A DNA stretch of 33,803 nucleotides from an uncultured Actinomycetes bacterium (GCA_937888775.1 CALAQT010000055.1:1-33803), one strand, 5' to 3'; shown: positions 22,569-31,399, numbered from the stretch's first letter. Numbers and translations: made by a program. The notes: generated by a model not told the origin, from the letters alone.

Positions 22569-24875
22569 TCAAGGCCGGCGGCCGGTGGCGCGCAGCGGCG
22601 CGGGCCGCGGCGGCAGCGCCCACAGGGCCCGCAAGCGTCCGATCGTCCCCAGACCGAAACGCAACTGGGCCCGCAGCGCGCGCCGCTGGGAGGCGGTGGG
22701 TAGCTCGGCGCGGCCTCCGAACCTGGCCAGGCGGATGGCGCGGACATACTCCGCCGCTGACGGCGAGGAGCGAAACTGCCGCTCCAGCGACGCCAGTGTG
22801 ACCTCGGCCGAGGCCGGGCGACCGCTGCGCGCCAGCGCGCGCTCCAGTTCGGAGACCAGCTGCTCGGCCGTCCGCGGGGCCCGCGTCAGCATCACGCCGA
22901 ACCCGCCCCCGGCGGCCAGCAGCGCGGCGCCGAGGATGATCCACAGCGGACTGAGCCCGTGAGCGGCGGAGGCATGCACCGTGCCCGCGGCCGCGGGCGC
23001 CGGCGTCTCGGGTCGGCGCCCCGCGTGTCCGAGCGCCGAGCCCCCGCTCGGGAGCGTCTTGAGGATCGGCAGGATGCCCTGGCCGCCGCGGGCTGGAGCC
23101 GCCTTCGGCGTCGGGTCAAAGCGGACCCAGCCGTACCGCGGAAACCACACCTCCACCCAGGCGTGAGCGTCGAGGTCAGAGACAACGAACTCGTGGGCGG
23201 CCTGGTCGTAGATTCCCGACGTGAAACCGGCCGCGACCCGCGCGGGGAGTCCGCCCATGCGCAGCAGCATCGCCATCGCACCGGAGAACTGCTGGCAGTA
23301 GCCGATCTTGTCCTTGAACAGAAAGCTTTCGAGCGGGTACTGGCGTACCGGCGGGTTCTGGTCGTACCGAAAGCCCTTGGACAGGTAGGTCTGCACGCTG
23401 GCTACGAACTCATACGGTGTCGCGGCGCGCTGGGCGAGCCTTCGCGCCAGGGCGTAGGCACCCGCGTAGGGCGATGAGATGATCGCTGCGCTGCCCGGCG
23501 GGCTGGAGGCGGAGACCTGCGTCTGCACCGCCCGGCCCGAGTGAAACGGGGCGAACTCAACCTCCGGCGCCAGCCCGATCGCCTTTGTCGTCGTGGGTAG
23601 CTCGATCGTCCGGTAGGCGGCCAGCCGGCGGTTGGGGTAATGACCCACATCGTCGGTCAGATCGGCCGCCGTCGGATGCGGTGAGTACGCTCTCACCCGA
23701 TAGCTGGCGCCCGGGCCCAAGGTCTGGCCGGCGATCCAGGTGCCGGCGCTTTGGCCGGCCAGGGCGCCGCCCCGCAATGAACCGCCCGACAGCGATTCCG
23801 GCTCGTCCGCATAGCCGGCGGCGATCACATCGGAGGTCGTCATCCCCTGAATCGTGACCCGCAGCTCGTGAGTCCACATCGCCAGTGCCTGAGGCTCAGG
23901 CTGGGGCAGCGCCACCTCGGTGGTCTGCGGATTGGGCTGAGGACTTGCGACCCACGCGGTCCCGTTGAACAGGTCCAGGTCCTCGGCCTTCCAGTAATCG
24001 CCCTGGGCGGCCTGCACGTCGAGCACCTGGTGCCCGGTATGCGGCCAGTTCAGCGGCCCGTAACTCTGGTTCCAGTCAAACGAGTCGAGCTTGACCGAAA
24101 CCAGCGATCCGGCCCAGGCGCGGTAGTCGATCCACGGCCGATGCTGGTCCAGCGAGGGTGCGGCGATCGCGGCCAGCACCCCGGCCACGGCCACGAGGGC
24201 CACCGCCCCTCCGGCCGCTGGGCGGCGCACGCGCTCGCCCCACATGAACGCGGCGATCAGCGCGAACAGGGCCAGGCCCTGCAGGTAGGGAAGCTGGGGG
24301 CGCACCAGGGTCGACGGGACGACCGCCAGCGCTGTCAGCGGAAGGGCCACCGTCGCCCGGCGCAGGTCCCCCAGGGCGCGGGGAGCGAACGCGAGCACGA
24401 TCGCTGCGTCGAGCAGCAGCACCCCGGCCCCGAGCACGATCACCACCCGCACCCAGCGCCCGGCGCCCAAGTAGGGCACGAGCACGCTGGGCAGCACTGA
24501 CAGACCGCGCCCGATTCCCCGGGATGTGACCGCGATCCGCTCGTGCACGATCCAGGCCAGCGGCACGCCGGCGATGGCCAGCGCGCCGAGCCCGGCGATC
24601 AGCGCCAGTACCACCACCGCCGGCGCACTGACCTCCCGCAGCAGATGCCCGGCGCCCGCCAGCGCCACTGCCACCGCCACCAACCCCACCAGCCGCCACC
24701 ATGGCACCGGATCGAGCAACGTCGCCCAGCGGACGACACCGTAGAGCGCCAGCGCGGCAAAGCTGGCCAGACGCAGCCAGACGCGCGGGGCGGCGACCTC
24801 GACGCGCGAGGTTTCCCCCGACAGCGGCCGGCCCGCGCGGGCGTCTAGCACCGCGATGCCGGCGGCGGCGCTCAT
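22569..24875 (-). CDS. Membrane transglutaminase-like protein (TgpA/DUF3488 type)
   Basis: A 768-residue membrane protein. Residues about 35-240 hold six to eight TM segments (DUF3488-like), and about 241-480 form an extracytoplasmic region. A transglutaminase core follows with a full catalytic triad: Cys527 in KIGYCQQFSG, His571 in DAHAWVEVWF and Asp587 in WVRFDPTP. A further TM segment lies after residue 640 (LSPLWIILGAALLAAGG), then a cytosolic DUF4129-like tail rich in arginine. The start ATG overlaps the DUF58 stop (ATGA), confirming the MoxR-DUF58-transglutaminase operon. The reaction on its natural target (crosslinking or proteolysis) is not known for most members. Confidence 0.92.
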   Translation of the reverse strand: MSAAAGIAVLDARAGRPLSGETSRVEVAAPRVWLRLASFAALALYGVVRWATLLDPVPWWRLVGLVAVAVALAGAGHLLREVSAPAVVVLALIAGLGALAIAGVPLAWIVHERIAVTSRGIGRGLSVLPSVLVPYLGAGRWVRVVIVLGAGVLLLDAAIVLAFAPRALGDLRRATVALPLTALAVVPSTLVRPQLPYLQGLALFALIAAFMWGERVRRPAAGGAVALVAVAGVLAAIAAPSLDQHRPWIDYRAWAGSLVSVKLDSFDWNQSYGPLNWPHTGHQVLDVQAAQGDYWKAEDLDLFNGTAWVASPQPNPQTTEVALPQPEPQALAMWTHELRVTIQGMTTSDVIAAGYADEPESLSGGSLRGGALAGQSAGTWIAGQTLGPGASYRVRAYSPHPTAADLTDDVGHYPNRRLAAYRTIELPTTTKAIGLAPEVEFAPFHSGRAVQTQVSASSPPGSAAIISSPYAGAYALARRLAQRAATPYEFVASVQTYLSKGFRYDQNPPVRQYPLESFLFKDKIGYCQQFSGAMAMLLRMGGLPARVAAGFTSGIYDQAAHEFVVSDLDAHAWVEVWFPRYGWVRFDPTPKAAPARGGQGILPILKTLPSGGSALGHAGRRPETPAPAAAGTVHASAAHGLSPLWIILGAALLAAGGGFGVMLTRAPRTAEQLVSELERALARSGRPASAEVTLASLERQFRSSPSAAEYVRAIRLARFGGRAELPTASQRRALRAQLRFGLGTIGRLRALWALPPRPAPLRATGRRP

Positions 24876-26062
24876 GCCGCGCCCGCCCGGGCGCTGACGC
24901 GTGAGTTGGCGCGGCGCGCGCCAAGCACGAAGCCACGACAGCCGGCCACCTCGAAGCTGGCCACGGGTGTCTTGCGCATGCCCCACAGCTTGCCGTCGCC
25001 GAGGCTTTCCACCGGGACCACTAGCGTTGCGCTGCCGCGCGTCATGCTGGCCAGCTGTGCGGGCAGCCGCTCGAGCGGCTGCGCGGCAACATAGAACACC
25101 GGGCCGAGGCGGCCGCCGAGGATTCCGAGCGCCGGCGGCCGGGTGTCTGGACCGCCCTGCACCAGCGCGAGCCGGACGTGCACCGCCGGCCAGTTGGACA
25201 GCTTTGGGTCGATCGAGGTCACGCGGCGCTCGCCGGGGAGCAGCAGCCCGCAGCCGCCCACACGGGCCAGCTCCAGCGTCATTGATGCCGCCGCCCGCAC
25301 GGCCGCATCGAGCAATTCGATCGGCCCCGGGCCGCGCGCGTCCAGCACCACCAGCGGACGCGCGTCACCGTCTGACCGCAGTCGGCGCTCCAGCAGCCCG
25401 GCTCCCCTGGCGACCGCCGGCCAATGGATCCGCGATGCCGAAGTCCCGGGCCGGTAGGGCCGCAGCCCGTCGATGTCGACCGCGGCGAGCGCGTCTGAGC
25501 GAGTGTCGCCGTCAGGCTGCTGCGAGCTACGGCCACGGTCCCCGCGCAGCCACCGGACCCGCTCGGTGCGCGGGAGCACCAGCAGCCGCTGCGCGGGCGC
25601 GGGGTCCACCCTGACCACGCGCGCCAGATCCAGCGGATCGTGCACGACCAGCGACGGGGGCGCCAGCGTGTGCAATCCGCGGCGGGGGAAGCTGGCGACG
25701 ATCCGTACGTTCGCGCTACGGGCGCCGACGAGCAGTGCGAGTGGCCCGCTGAGCGAGATCGGCCTCCCCGCCAGCACATCGTGCACCTCGGCACCCGGCA
25801 GACCGAGCAGACCCCGGCGCACTTGGATCGTGGCCTCCAGTGGCTCGTCCTCGATCACGCGCTCGGCCTGCAGGCTGCGGCTCGCCACGGCCCCATGCGC
25901 GCTGGCCCACACCCAGGCGGGGGCGGCGAGACCGATCGCGGCAAACGCGACCCCGGCCACGAACAGCGGTGCCGCGTCGAACAGGTACGCGATCAAGGTC
26001 ATGCCAGCGCCGAGCGCGGCGACGGCGCAGGCCCGGCCGGCCGAGCTCGCCTGCGTGGGCAT
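24872..26062 (-). CDS. DUF58 membrane-associated protein
   Basis: A 396-residue DUF58 protein, the usual partner of MoxR ATPases. Two N-terminal TM segments (about 12-52) are followed by a beta-rich domain. The DUF58 signature GLRPYRPGTSASRIHWPAVARGAGLLERRL then leads into a vWA-like fold (RPLVVLDARG). The ATG at 26062 shares its A with the MoxR stop (TGATG); the GTG just before it (26065) is an equivalent alternative start. Its stop overlaps the transglutaminase ATG. It is thought to act with MoxR in envelope protein assembly or maturation, an inference from family context. Confidence 0.9.
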   Translation of the reverse strand: MPTQASSAGRACAVAALGAGMTLIAYLFDAAPLFVAGVAFAAIGLAAPAWVWASAHGAVASRSLQAERVIEDEPLEATIQVRRGLLGLPGAEVHDVLAGRPISLSGPLALLVGARSANVRIVASFPRRGLHTLAPPSLVVHDPLDLARVVRVDPAPAQRLLVLPRTERVRWLRGDRGRSSQQPDGDTRSDALAAVDIDGLRPYRPGTSASRIHWPAVARGAGLLERRLRSDGDARPLVVLDARGPGPIELLDAAVRAAASMTLELARVGGCGLLLPGERRVTSIDPKLSNWPAVHVRLALVQGGPDTRPPALGILGGRLGPVFYVAAQPLERLPAQLASMTRGSATLVVPVESLGDGKLWGMRKTPVASFEVAGCRGFVLGARRANSRVSARAGAA

Positions 26063-27027
26063 CACAGCGCCCGGATCGAGGAGACCGCGTCGGCGATCAC
26101 GGCCTGCGCCCCGTCGCGCGGAGTCTCCGGAGACAGTACGAGCCGGTGGGCGAGCACGGGGGCAGCCAGCGCCTGGACGTCGTCGGGCAGGGCATGGTCG
26201 CGGCCGTCCAGCATCGCATGTGCCTTGGCGGCGCGGAGCAGCATCAGCCCCGCGCGCGGGCTGGCACCGAGATCAACCCGAGGATCCTCGCGTGTGCGCC
26301 ACAGCAGGCGGACAATGTAGTCGCGCAGCGGCTCGGATGCCTGCACCCGAGCGGCGGTGTCCTGGGCCGCCAGCACCTCCGCCGCCGTGGTCACCGGGGT
26401 GAGCGTCAGCACGCGATCTCCCGCCTCATGCGCGGCCAGCATCCCCGCCTCAGCCGCGCGATCGGGATAGCCGAGCGAGATCCTGACCATGAAGCGATCC
26501 ACCTGGGCCTCGGGTAGCGGGTATGTCCCCTCGTACTCGATCGGGTTCTGCGTGGCGATCACCAGGAAGGGGCGCGCCAGTTCGTGGCTGTGGACGTCGA
26601 CGGTCACGCGGCGCTCCTGCATGCACTCGAGCAGGCCGGACTGCGTCTTGGGCGAGGCCCGGTTTATCTCATCGACCAGGACGATGTTGGCGAACACCGG
26701 CCCGGGGCGAAACTCGAACCGCTGCTCGCGCTGGTCATAGACGTTGGTGCCCACCACGTCGGCGGGCAGCAGATCCGACGTGCACTGCACCCGCGCGAAT
26801 TGGCAGTCGATCGAGCGAGCCAGCGCCCGGGCCAGCGCTGTCTTGCCAACGCCCGGGTTGTCCTCCACCAGCACGTGGCCCTCGGCGAGCAGCGCCACCA
26901 GCAGATGCTTCAGCGTCTGCTGCTTGACCTGGACCGCGCTCGAGATGTTGGCGGCCAGCCGCCGGGCGAGCGCGGCGAACGCCTCAGATTCGTGCGGCGC
27001 TACGGGAGTCTGCTCGGGAGGTTCTAT
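26062..27027 (-). CDS. MoxR-family AAA+ ATPase, probable ATA start
   Basis: A 321-residue AAA+ ATPase. Walker A is EDNPGVGKTALARA (GVGKT at 59-63), Walker B is VLVDEINRASPKTQSGLLECMQERRVT, sensor 1 is ATQNPIEYEGTYPLPEAQVDRF, and a C-terminal lid follows. No ATG, GTG or TTG lies near the expected N-terminus. The only NTG upstream is a TTG at 27075, deep inside coaBC. A strong AAAGGAG (27035-27041) sits 7 bases before an in-frame ATA (27025-27027), giving IEPPEQTPVAPHESEAF, a natural MoxR N-terminus. I therefore place the start there; a base error in ATG is the simplest alternative. It overlaps coaBC by 44 bases and is coupled to DUF58. Confidence 0.85.
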   Translation of the reverse strand: MEPPEQTPVAPHESEAFAALARRLAANISSAVQVKQQTLKHLLVALLAEGHVLVEDNPGVGKTALARALARSIDCQFARVQCTSDLLPADVVGTNVYDQREQRFEFRPGPVFANIVLVDEINRASPKTQSGLLECMQERRVTVDVHSHELARPFLVIATQNPIEYEGTYPLPEAQVDRFMVRISLGYPDRAAEAGMLAAHEAGDRVLTLTPVTTAAEVLAAQDTAARVQASEPLRDYIVRLLWRTREDPRVDLGASPRAGLMLLRAAKAHAMLDGRDHALPDDVQALAAPVLAHRLVLSPETPRDGAQAVIADAVSSIRAL

Positions 27028-28333
27028 TCGCTTGCTCCTTTCCAGCTCGCAGGCGCTGGACTTCCTGCAGCACAACCGCCGCTACTCGCTCCTTGGCGGC
27101 CCTGGGCACGTCCCGGGCGCCGCCGTCGGCGGTCAGGATCGTGACCTCATTCTCCCCGGCGTCAAAGCCGATCCCGGGCCGGGAGATGTCGTTGACGACG
27201 ACCGCATCAAGGTCCTTTTTCTCCAGCTTGTCGCGTCCGTAGCGCAGGGCGCCCTCGCCGTGCTCGGCGGCAAAGCCGATCAGGATCTGCGCTGTCCCCG
27301 TCCCACCCACCCGCCGGCGGGCGGACAGGCCGCTGAGCACGTCCTCGGTGCGCTCGAGCTCGATCGTGGGCGCGCCAGCGTCCTTCTTGAGCTTGTTCGC
27401 CGCCGGATGACGGGGACGGAAGTCGGCCACCGCGGCTGACATCAACAGGACGTCGCACGCGTCGAACTCCCGCTGGCAGACCTCGGCAAGCTCAGCCGCG
27501 GTGCTGACCGGCACCACGCGCACGCCCGGCGGGGCCGACAGCGAGACGTTGGCGGCCACGACGGTGACCTCGGCCCCCAACTGCGCGGCCGCGCCGGCCA
27601 GAGCGAACCCCATCCGGCCTGAGGATCGGTTGCCGATGTAGCGGACCGCGTCGATCGGCTCGCGGGTGCCCCCGGCCGTGACCAGCACGCGCACGCCTGA
27701 CCATTGACCCGGCGCCGGCGTGTCCATGTCTGGCCCCCCGGTCTCAGCCTGGGTCCCGGTTGCTCTAAGCAGCGCTTCACACGCCGCCAGCAGCGCGGCA
27801 GGCTCGGCCATCCGGCCGATCCCGTGCTCGCCGTGGGAGGCGAGATCCCCCTCCCCCGGGCCGATCACCGTGACACCCCGCTGGGCCAGCAGCTTAAGGT
27901 TGGCCGCGGTGGCGGGGTGGCGGTACATACGGTCGTTCATCGCGGGCGCGACCGCCACGGGGCAATCGGCCGCGAGCGCGGCCGTCGTCACCAGATTGTC
28001 GGCGTGGCCGTGAGCGAGCTTGGCGAGCGTGTTGGCGCTCGCCGGGGCGATCAGGTAGACGTCGGCGCGCTGCGCGAGCGCCAGATGGCTGATCGGCGCG
28101 CGGTCGGGGGCCGGCTCGCCCGGATAGGCGCCAAGCAGCGGATCGCTGTCGAACTCCCCGCATAGCACCGGCGCTCCCGTGATCCCCTCAAACGACGCGA
28201 CCCCGACAAAGCGCCGGCTCGGCGGAGTCTGGATCACGCGCACGGTGTGACCAGCTTTGATCGCCAGCCGCGCGGTCTCAAGCGCCTTGTACGCCGCGAT
28301 CCCGCCGCTCACGCCGAGGAGCAAACGGGACAC
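26984..28333 (-). CDS. coaBC: Bifunctional phosphopantothenoylcysteine decarboxylase / synthetase
   Basis: Makes 4'-phosphopantetheine for coenzyme A. The 449 residues have two parts. The N-terminal CoaC flavodecarboxylase (1 to about 185) shows GVSGGIAAYKALE, ISHLALAQRADVYLIAPASANTLAK and the PAMNDRMY substrate clamp. The C-terminal CoaB ligase (about 210-425) shows VTAGGTREPIDAVRYIGNRSSGRMG, SAAVADFRP, NKLKK and GFAAEH. A basic 20-residue tail follows and overlaps the MoxR gene. The GTG at 28333 lies 8 bases after the rpoZ stop, in the conserved mihF-gmk-rpoZ-coaBC order. Confidence 0.95.
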   Translation of the reverse strand: MSRLLLGVSGGIAAYKALETARLAIKAGHTVRVIQTPPSRRFVGVASFEGITGAPVLCGEFDSDPLLGAYPGEPAPDRAPISHLALAQRADVYLIAPASANTLAKLAHGHADNLVTTAALAADCPVAVAPAMNDRMYRHPATAANLKLLAQRGVTVIGPGEGDLASHGEHGIGRMAEPAALLAACEALLRATGTQAETGGPDMDTPAPGQWSGVRVLVTAGGTREPIDAVRYIGNRSSGRMGFALAGAAAQLGAEVTVVAANVSLSAPPGVRVVPVSTAAELAEVCQREFDACDVLLMSAAVADFRPRHPAANKLKKDAGAPTIELERTEDVLSGLSARRRVGGTGTAQILIGFAAEHGEGALRYGRDKLEKKDLDAVVVNDISRPGIGFDAGENEVTILTADGGARDVPRAAKERVAAVVLQEVQRLRAGKEQANRTSRADSRSAARI

Positions 28334-28341
28334 GCGTTTGG

Positions 28342-28569
28342 CTACCGGTAGTGGTACTTGATCTTGCCCTGAGCGACCTCCTCCAAGGCGATCGTCAGGT
28401 AATTCTTGGAGCGCGTATCAACCATCGGCGGCGGGAACTCGTCAAACGTCCCTTCGCCTAGGTTGTGATAGTAGGAGTTGATCTGGCGCGCGCGCTTGGC
28501 GGCCACCAGAACGCTCGCGTAGTCAGAGTCGACGTGCTCGAGCAGCTTGTCGATGCGGGGAGAGATCAA
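28342..28569 (-). CDS. rpoZ: RNA polymerase omega subunit
   Basis: A 75-residue omega subunit that helps beta' fold and assemble. It contains MISPRIDKLLEHVDSDYASVLVAAKRARQINSYY and the conserved MVDTRSKNYLTIALEEVAQGKI. The start is a TTG at 28567-28569 that overlaps the gmk stop (TTGA), with AAGGA about 9 bases before it. The family start lies exactly here. Confidence 0.95.
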   Translation of the reverse strand: MISPRIDKLLEHVDSDYASVLVAAKRARQINSYYHNLGEGTFDEFPPPMVDTRSKNYLTIALEEVAQGKIKYHYR

Positions 28570-29153
28570 GGTGCGTGTCCTTGGTTGGGTGTATCTAGGT
28601 TAGCGGTCCCAGCGATGACGATCTGCGCCAGCTCGCTGGTGGCCTGCTCCAGGCGATCGTTGACAACAACGTGCGTGAACTCGGGCTGGGCCTCCAGCTC
28701 TCGCTCCGCGGTTGCCATCCGTTCGTCGATGTCGTGTGGCGCGTCGGTTCCGCGGCCGACCAGCCGCGCGCGCAGGGCTTGGCTGGAAGGCGGCGCGATG
28801 AACACCGCGACGGCCTCGGGCATCGCGTGACGGATCTGGCGCGCGCCCTGGACTTCGATCTCAAGCACGACCGGGGAGCCGTCGGCGATCCGGCGCTCGA
28901 GCTCGGAGCGCAGCGTCCCGTAGCGGCGGCCCGAGTACATCGCATGCTCCACGAACTCGCCCGCGCCGGCTCGCCGATCGAACTCCTCGTCGCTCATGAA
29001 GTGGTAGTCGGCGCCGTCGCGCTCGCCGGGCCGTGGCGCCCGGGTGGTGGCCGACACTGACAGCTCCAGGCCCGGCACGCGTTCCAGCAGGCCGCGGATC
29101 AGTGTGCCCTTGCCGACGCCCGAGGGCCCGGTGATCACGAACACTTTGGCCAC
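28566..29153 (-). CDS. gmk: Guanylate kinase
   Basis: Phosphorylates GMP to GDP. It has 195 residues, normal for the family. The P-loop ITGPSGVGKGTLI is near residues 7-19. The GMP-binding SVSATTRAPRPGERDGADYHF is near 32-52, and EFVEHAMYSGRRYGT and LEIEVQGARQIR follow. The GTG at 29153 begins VAKVFVITGPSG. It lies 23 bases after mihF, and its stop is shared with the rpoZ TTG. Confidence 0.96.
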   Translation of the reverse strand: MAKVFVITGPSGVGKGTLIRGLLERVPGLELSVSATTRAPRPGERDGADYHFMSDEEFDRRAGAGEFVEHAMYSGRRYGTLRSELERRIADGSPVVLEIEVQGARQIRHAMPEAVAVFIAPPSSQALRARLVGRGTDAPHDIDERMATAERELEAQPEFTHVVVNDRLEQATSELAQIVIAGTANLDTPNQGHAP

Positions 29154-29176
29154 CTGGCGTCAGCGCGGGCGGCGGT

Positions 29177-29521
29177 TCAGCGGCGGCGCATGAACGTCAC
29201 CAGCTCGTCCCGCTGACGCTCGGAGAGCCCGCCGAGCGTCTTGCTCGGGGAGATCCTGCATTGCGACAGGATCTTGTTGACCTTAACGCGCCCATACTTG
29301 GGCACCGCCAGCAGCAGGTCGAACACCTTGGCGGTCAGCAGATACTCGGGCGGCTCCAGCAACAGCTCGTGGATCGGCTGGCGCCCGGCCTTCAGATCGC
29401 GCTTGAGCTGTGCCCGCCGGCTGCGGACGTCGTTGGCGCGCTGGAGAGCCTCCATCCGCTGCACCAGGGAGCGTTCGGGCGCAGCGAGAGTCTTGGCGAA
29501 CGATTCACTGACCGGCGGCAT
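29177..29521 (-). CDS. mihF: Actinobacterial integration host factor (mIHF)
   Basis: A 114-residue DNA-binding nucleoid protein specific to actinobacteria. The core SLVQRMEALQRANDVRSRRAQLKRDLK is followed by the helix-two-turn-helix region AKVFDLLLAVPKYGRVKVNKIL and the DNA-contact segment ISPSKTLGGLSERQR, all diagnostic. The ATG at 29521 lies 8 bases after a -10 box, so the mRNA is nearly leaderless. It heads the gmk-rpoZ-coaBC operon. In many actinobacteria pyrF precedes mihF; here pyrD does. Confidence 0.95.
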   Translation of the reverse strand: MPPVSESFAKTLAAPERSLVQRMEALQRANDVRSRRAQLKRDLKAGRQPIHELLLEPPEYLLTAKVFDLLLAVPKYGRVKVNKILSQCRISPSKTLGGLSERQRDELVTFMRRR

Positions 29522-29529
29522 GGGCGGCG

Positions 29530-29557
29530 ACTATACATCTTGCGGCCAGGCGATCAA
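29530..29557 (-). promoter_or_regulatory. Sigma-70-type promoter of mihF-gmk-rpoZ-coaBC
   Basis: On the minus strand, TTGATC (29552-29557), a 16-base spacer and TATAGT (29530-29535) match housekeeping -35 and -10 boxes. The ATG of mihF follows after only 8 bases, leaving no room for a Shine-Dalgarno; transcription probably starts at or one to two bases before the start codon. Nothing else is recognisable between here and the pyrD stop (29558-29690), and no terminator is visible after pyrD. Confidence 0.7.
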
Positions 29558-29690
29558 GCCAAATCCCCCTAATTCGACTCGACCTCAACCTGAGCTTCAG
29601 CATTGTCGAGACTAGTTGCGAGGATTTCGAGTGTTTGCAGGGTCTTTTACGTGCTGTTCGTTACTTTGCCCGTTTGTGGTCGATCGGTCC

Positions 29691-30590
29691 TCAACCGGGC
29701 CAGGCACCGAGCTTCAGATCGTCATCATTTGCCAGGCGCCGGCTCAGATCCGCCGCTACCTCAGCGCCGGCCGCGGGATTGCGGAAGCTCTCGGTTCCGA
29801 CGGCGACCAGCGTTGCGCCCGCGCGCAGCATCGCCAGCGCATCAGCACCGCTCTGGATCCCGCCGATCCCGATCACCGGAACCTCGACCGCGGCGCAGAC
29901 GGCGTAAACCTGGGCCAGCGCCACGGCGCGGATGGCCGGACCCGAGACGCCGCCGGTCACACCCCCCAGCCAGGGTTCGCCCGAGTGCGGATCAAGCGCC
30001 ATCCCGCGGATCGTGTTGATCAGCGACAGCGCGTCGGCGCCGGCCTCCTGCGCGGCGCGCGCCACCGCGACCACATCGTTGGCGTTCGGCGTCAGCTTGA
30101 CGATCAGCGGCTTGGCGGTCATCGGCCTGACGTGAGCCAGCAGTCGTGCAACCTCGATCGGGTCGGCGCCGATCAGCAATCCGGTCTCGACGTTGGGGCA
30201 GGAGACGTTGAGCTCCAGGGCCGCGACCTCGTCGCGTGCCGAGAACGCGCTCACGAGCTGTCCGACCTCCTGGCGGCTGAAGCCCATCACGTTGACGATC
30301 AGCGGCACTGGGAGCGCGGCGAGTTCCGGCAGGTCGTGGGCCAGGTACCCGGACAGCCCCTTGTTCGGCAGTCCGATCGAGTTGATCATCCCGGCGGCCA
30401 GCTCCCACAGGCGCGGTGGCGCGTTGCCCTGCCGCGGGGCCAGCGTGACCGTCTTGGAGACAAAGGCGGCAAACGGGAAGCGCTCGATCAATGCCGGGCC
30501 GAACGCGACCCGGGCGGCGATTGCATCAAAGGTGCCCGAGGCGTTGATCACGGGATGCTCCAGCTTCAGCCCGCAGAACTCGACGCTCAA
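29691..30590 (-). CDS. pyrD: Dihydroorotate dehydrogenase, class 1B catalytic subunit
   Basis: FMN enzyme that oxidises dihydroorotate to orotate, passing electrons via PyrK to NAD+. The 299 residues include NASGTFD near 16-22, VSKTVTL, NSIGLPNKG near 70-78, NVSCPNVETG with the class-1 catalytic Cys131, VKLTPN, SLINTIRGMA and the FMN phosphate-binding GIGGIQSG and AGATLVAVGT. The start is a TTG at 30588-30590 overlapping the pyrK stop (TTGA). The longer reading frame upstream only shadows pyrK. Pairing with pyrK supports class 1B. Confidence 0.95.
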   Translation of the reverse strand: MSVEFCGLKLEHPVINASGTFDAIAARVAFGPALIERFPFAAFVSKTVTLAPRQGNAPPRLWELAAGMINSIGLPNKGLSGYLAHDLPELAALPVPLIVNVMGFSRQEVGQLVSAFSARDEVAALELNVSCPNVETGLLIGADPIEVARLLAHVRPMTAKPLIVKLTPNANDVVAVARAAQEAGADALSLINTIRGMALDPHSGEPWLGGVTGGVSGPAIRAVALAQVYAVCAAVEVPVIGIGGIQSGADALAMLRAGATLVAVGTESFRNPAAGAEVAADLSRRLANDDDLKLGAWPG

Positions 30591-31399
30591 TGTCTGACCG
30601 TCCACGCCGCGGCGTTGTCGAGCTGCGTGGCGTCGAGCACCGGCCCCTCGACGCACAGCCGCACATAACCGCCCCGGGTCGCGACCACGCAGCCAAAGCA
30701 CGCGCCGAACCCGCAGGCCATGCCCGACTCCAGCGCGAGCTGGGCGGGAACGTCGTGCCGGGCGCACAGCCGGCGGACCGCTTCCAGCATTCCCGGCGGG
30801 CCGCAGGCGTAGACCTCGACCGCGGGACGGCGGGCCAGCTCTGCCTCCAGCAGGTCGGTCACCAGGCCCTGATGGCCCACGCTGCCGTCATCGGTGGCCA
30901 GGCGGGCCCCGCTGAGCAGCAGCGAGCCCTGGGCATGCGGGGCGTCGCGGAATCCAAGCAGTGCAGTCGTGTCCAGTCCCAGCTGGTCCTGCCAGATCGC
31001 CAGTGGCGCGATCCCCACCCCGCCGCCGACCAGCAGCGGACGCCGCTGATCACGCGGGGCGGCGAAGCCAACGCCGAGTGGCCCGACCAGCCGCAGATCC
31101 TCTCCGGCCTGCAACTCACACAGCCGCCTGGTCCCCGGCCCCACGTCCTCGATCAGGAACTGCAGCTCGCGCCCCGAGCTCGACGCGCGCATGACGCTGA
31201 ACGCGCGGGGCAGAAACGGCCGCTCGTCCTCCCCCGCCCCCCAGCGCGCCCGGGCGCTGAGCATGTAGAACTGGCCGGCCTGCGGCCGTGGTCCAATGCT
31301 GTCGGTGACCCGCAGGACCACGTAGGCGCCGTGCTCCTCACGGGCGGCAACGCGGGCAGTCCGGCGGCCGAACGGGGCGGTCACACGCGCCGGACTCAC
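30587..31399 (-). CDS. pyrK: Dihydroorotate dehydrogenase electron-transfer subunit
   Basis: A 270-residue FAD and 2Fe-2S protein that accepts electrons from PyrD. It has the FAD-binding RPFLPRAFSV near 60-69, NAD-binding VGGGVGIAPL near 124-133, YACGPPGM near 197-204, and the cluster cysteines 229, 234, 237 and 249 in MACGFGACFGC and VRLCVEGPV. The GTG at 31399 overlaps the stop of the last 62-bp repeat mini-ORF (GTGA), the same junction that carB itself ends with. A GTG at 31384 is a possible second start. The first seven codons are the part of pyrK copied in each repeat. Confidence 0.95.
   Translation of the reverse strand: MSPARVTAPFGRRTARVAAREEHGAYVVLRVTDSIGPRPQAGQFYMLSARARWGAGEDERPFLPRAFSVMRASSSGRELQFLIEDVGPGTRRLCELQAGEDLRLVGPLGVGFAAPRDQRRPLLVGGGVGIAPLAIWQDQLGLDTTALLGFRDAPHAQGSLLLSGARLATDDGSVGHQGLVTDLLEAELARRPAVEVYACGPPGMLEAVRRLCARHDVPAQLALESGMACGFGACFGCVVATRGGYVRLCVEGPVLDATQLDNAAAWTVRH

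Noticed and set aside
27028..27075. TTG at 27075 as the MoxR start
   Set aside because: It would add 16 Cys/Arg-rich residues with no family match and overlap coaBC by 92 bases, while a strong ribosome site points to the ATA at 27027.
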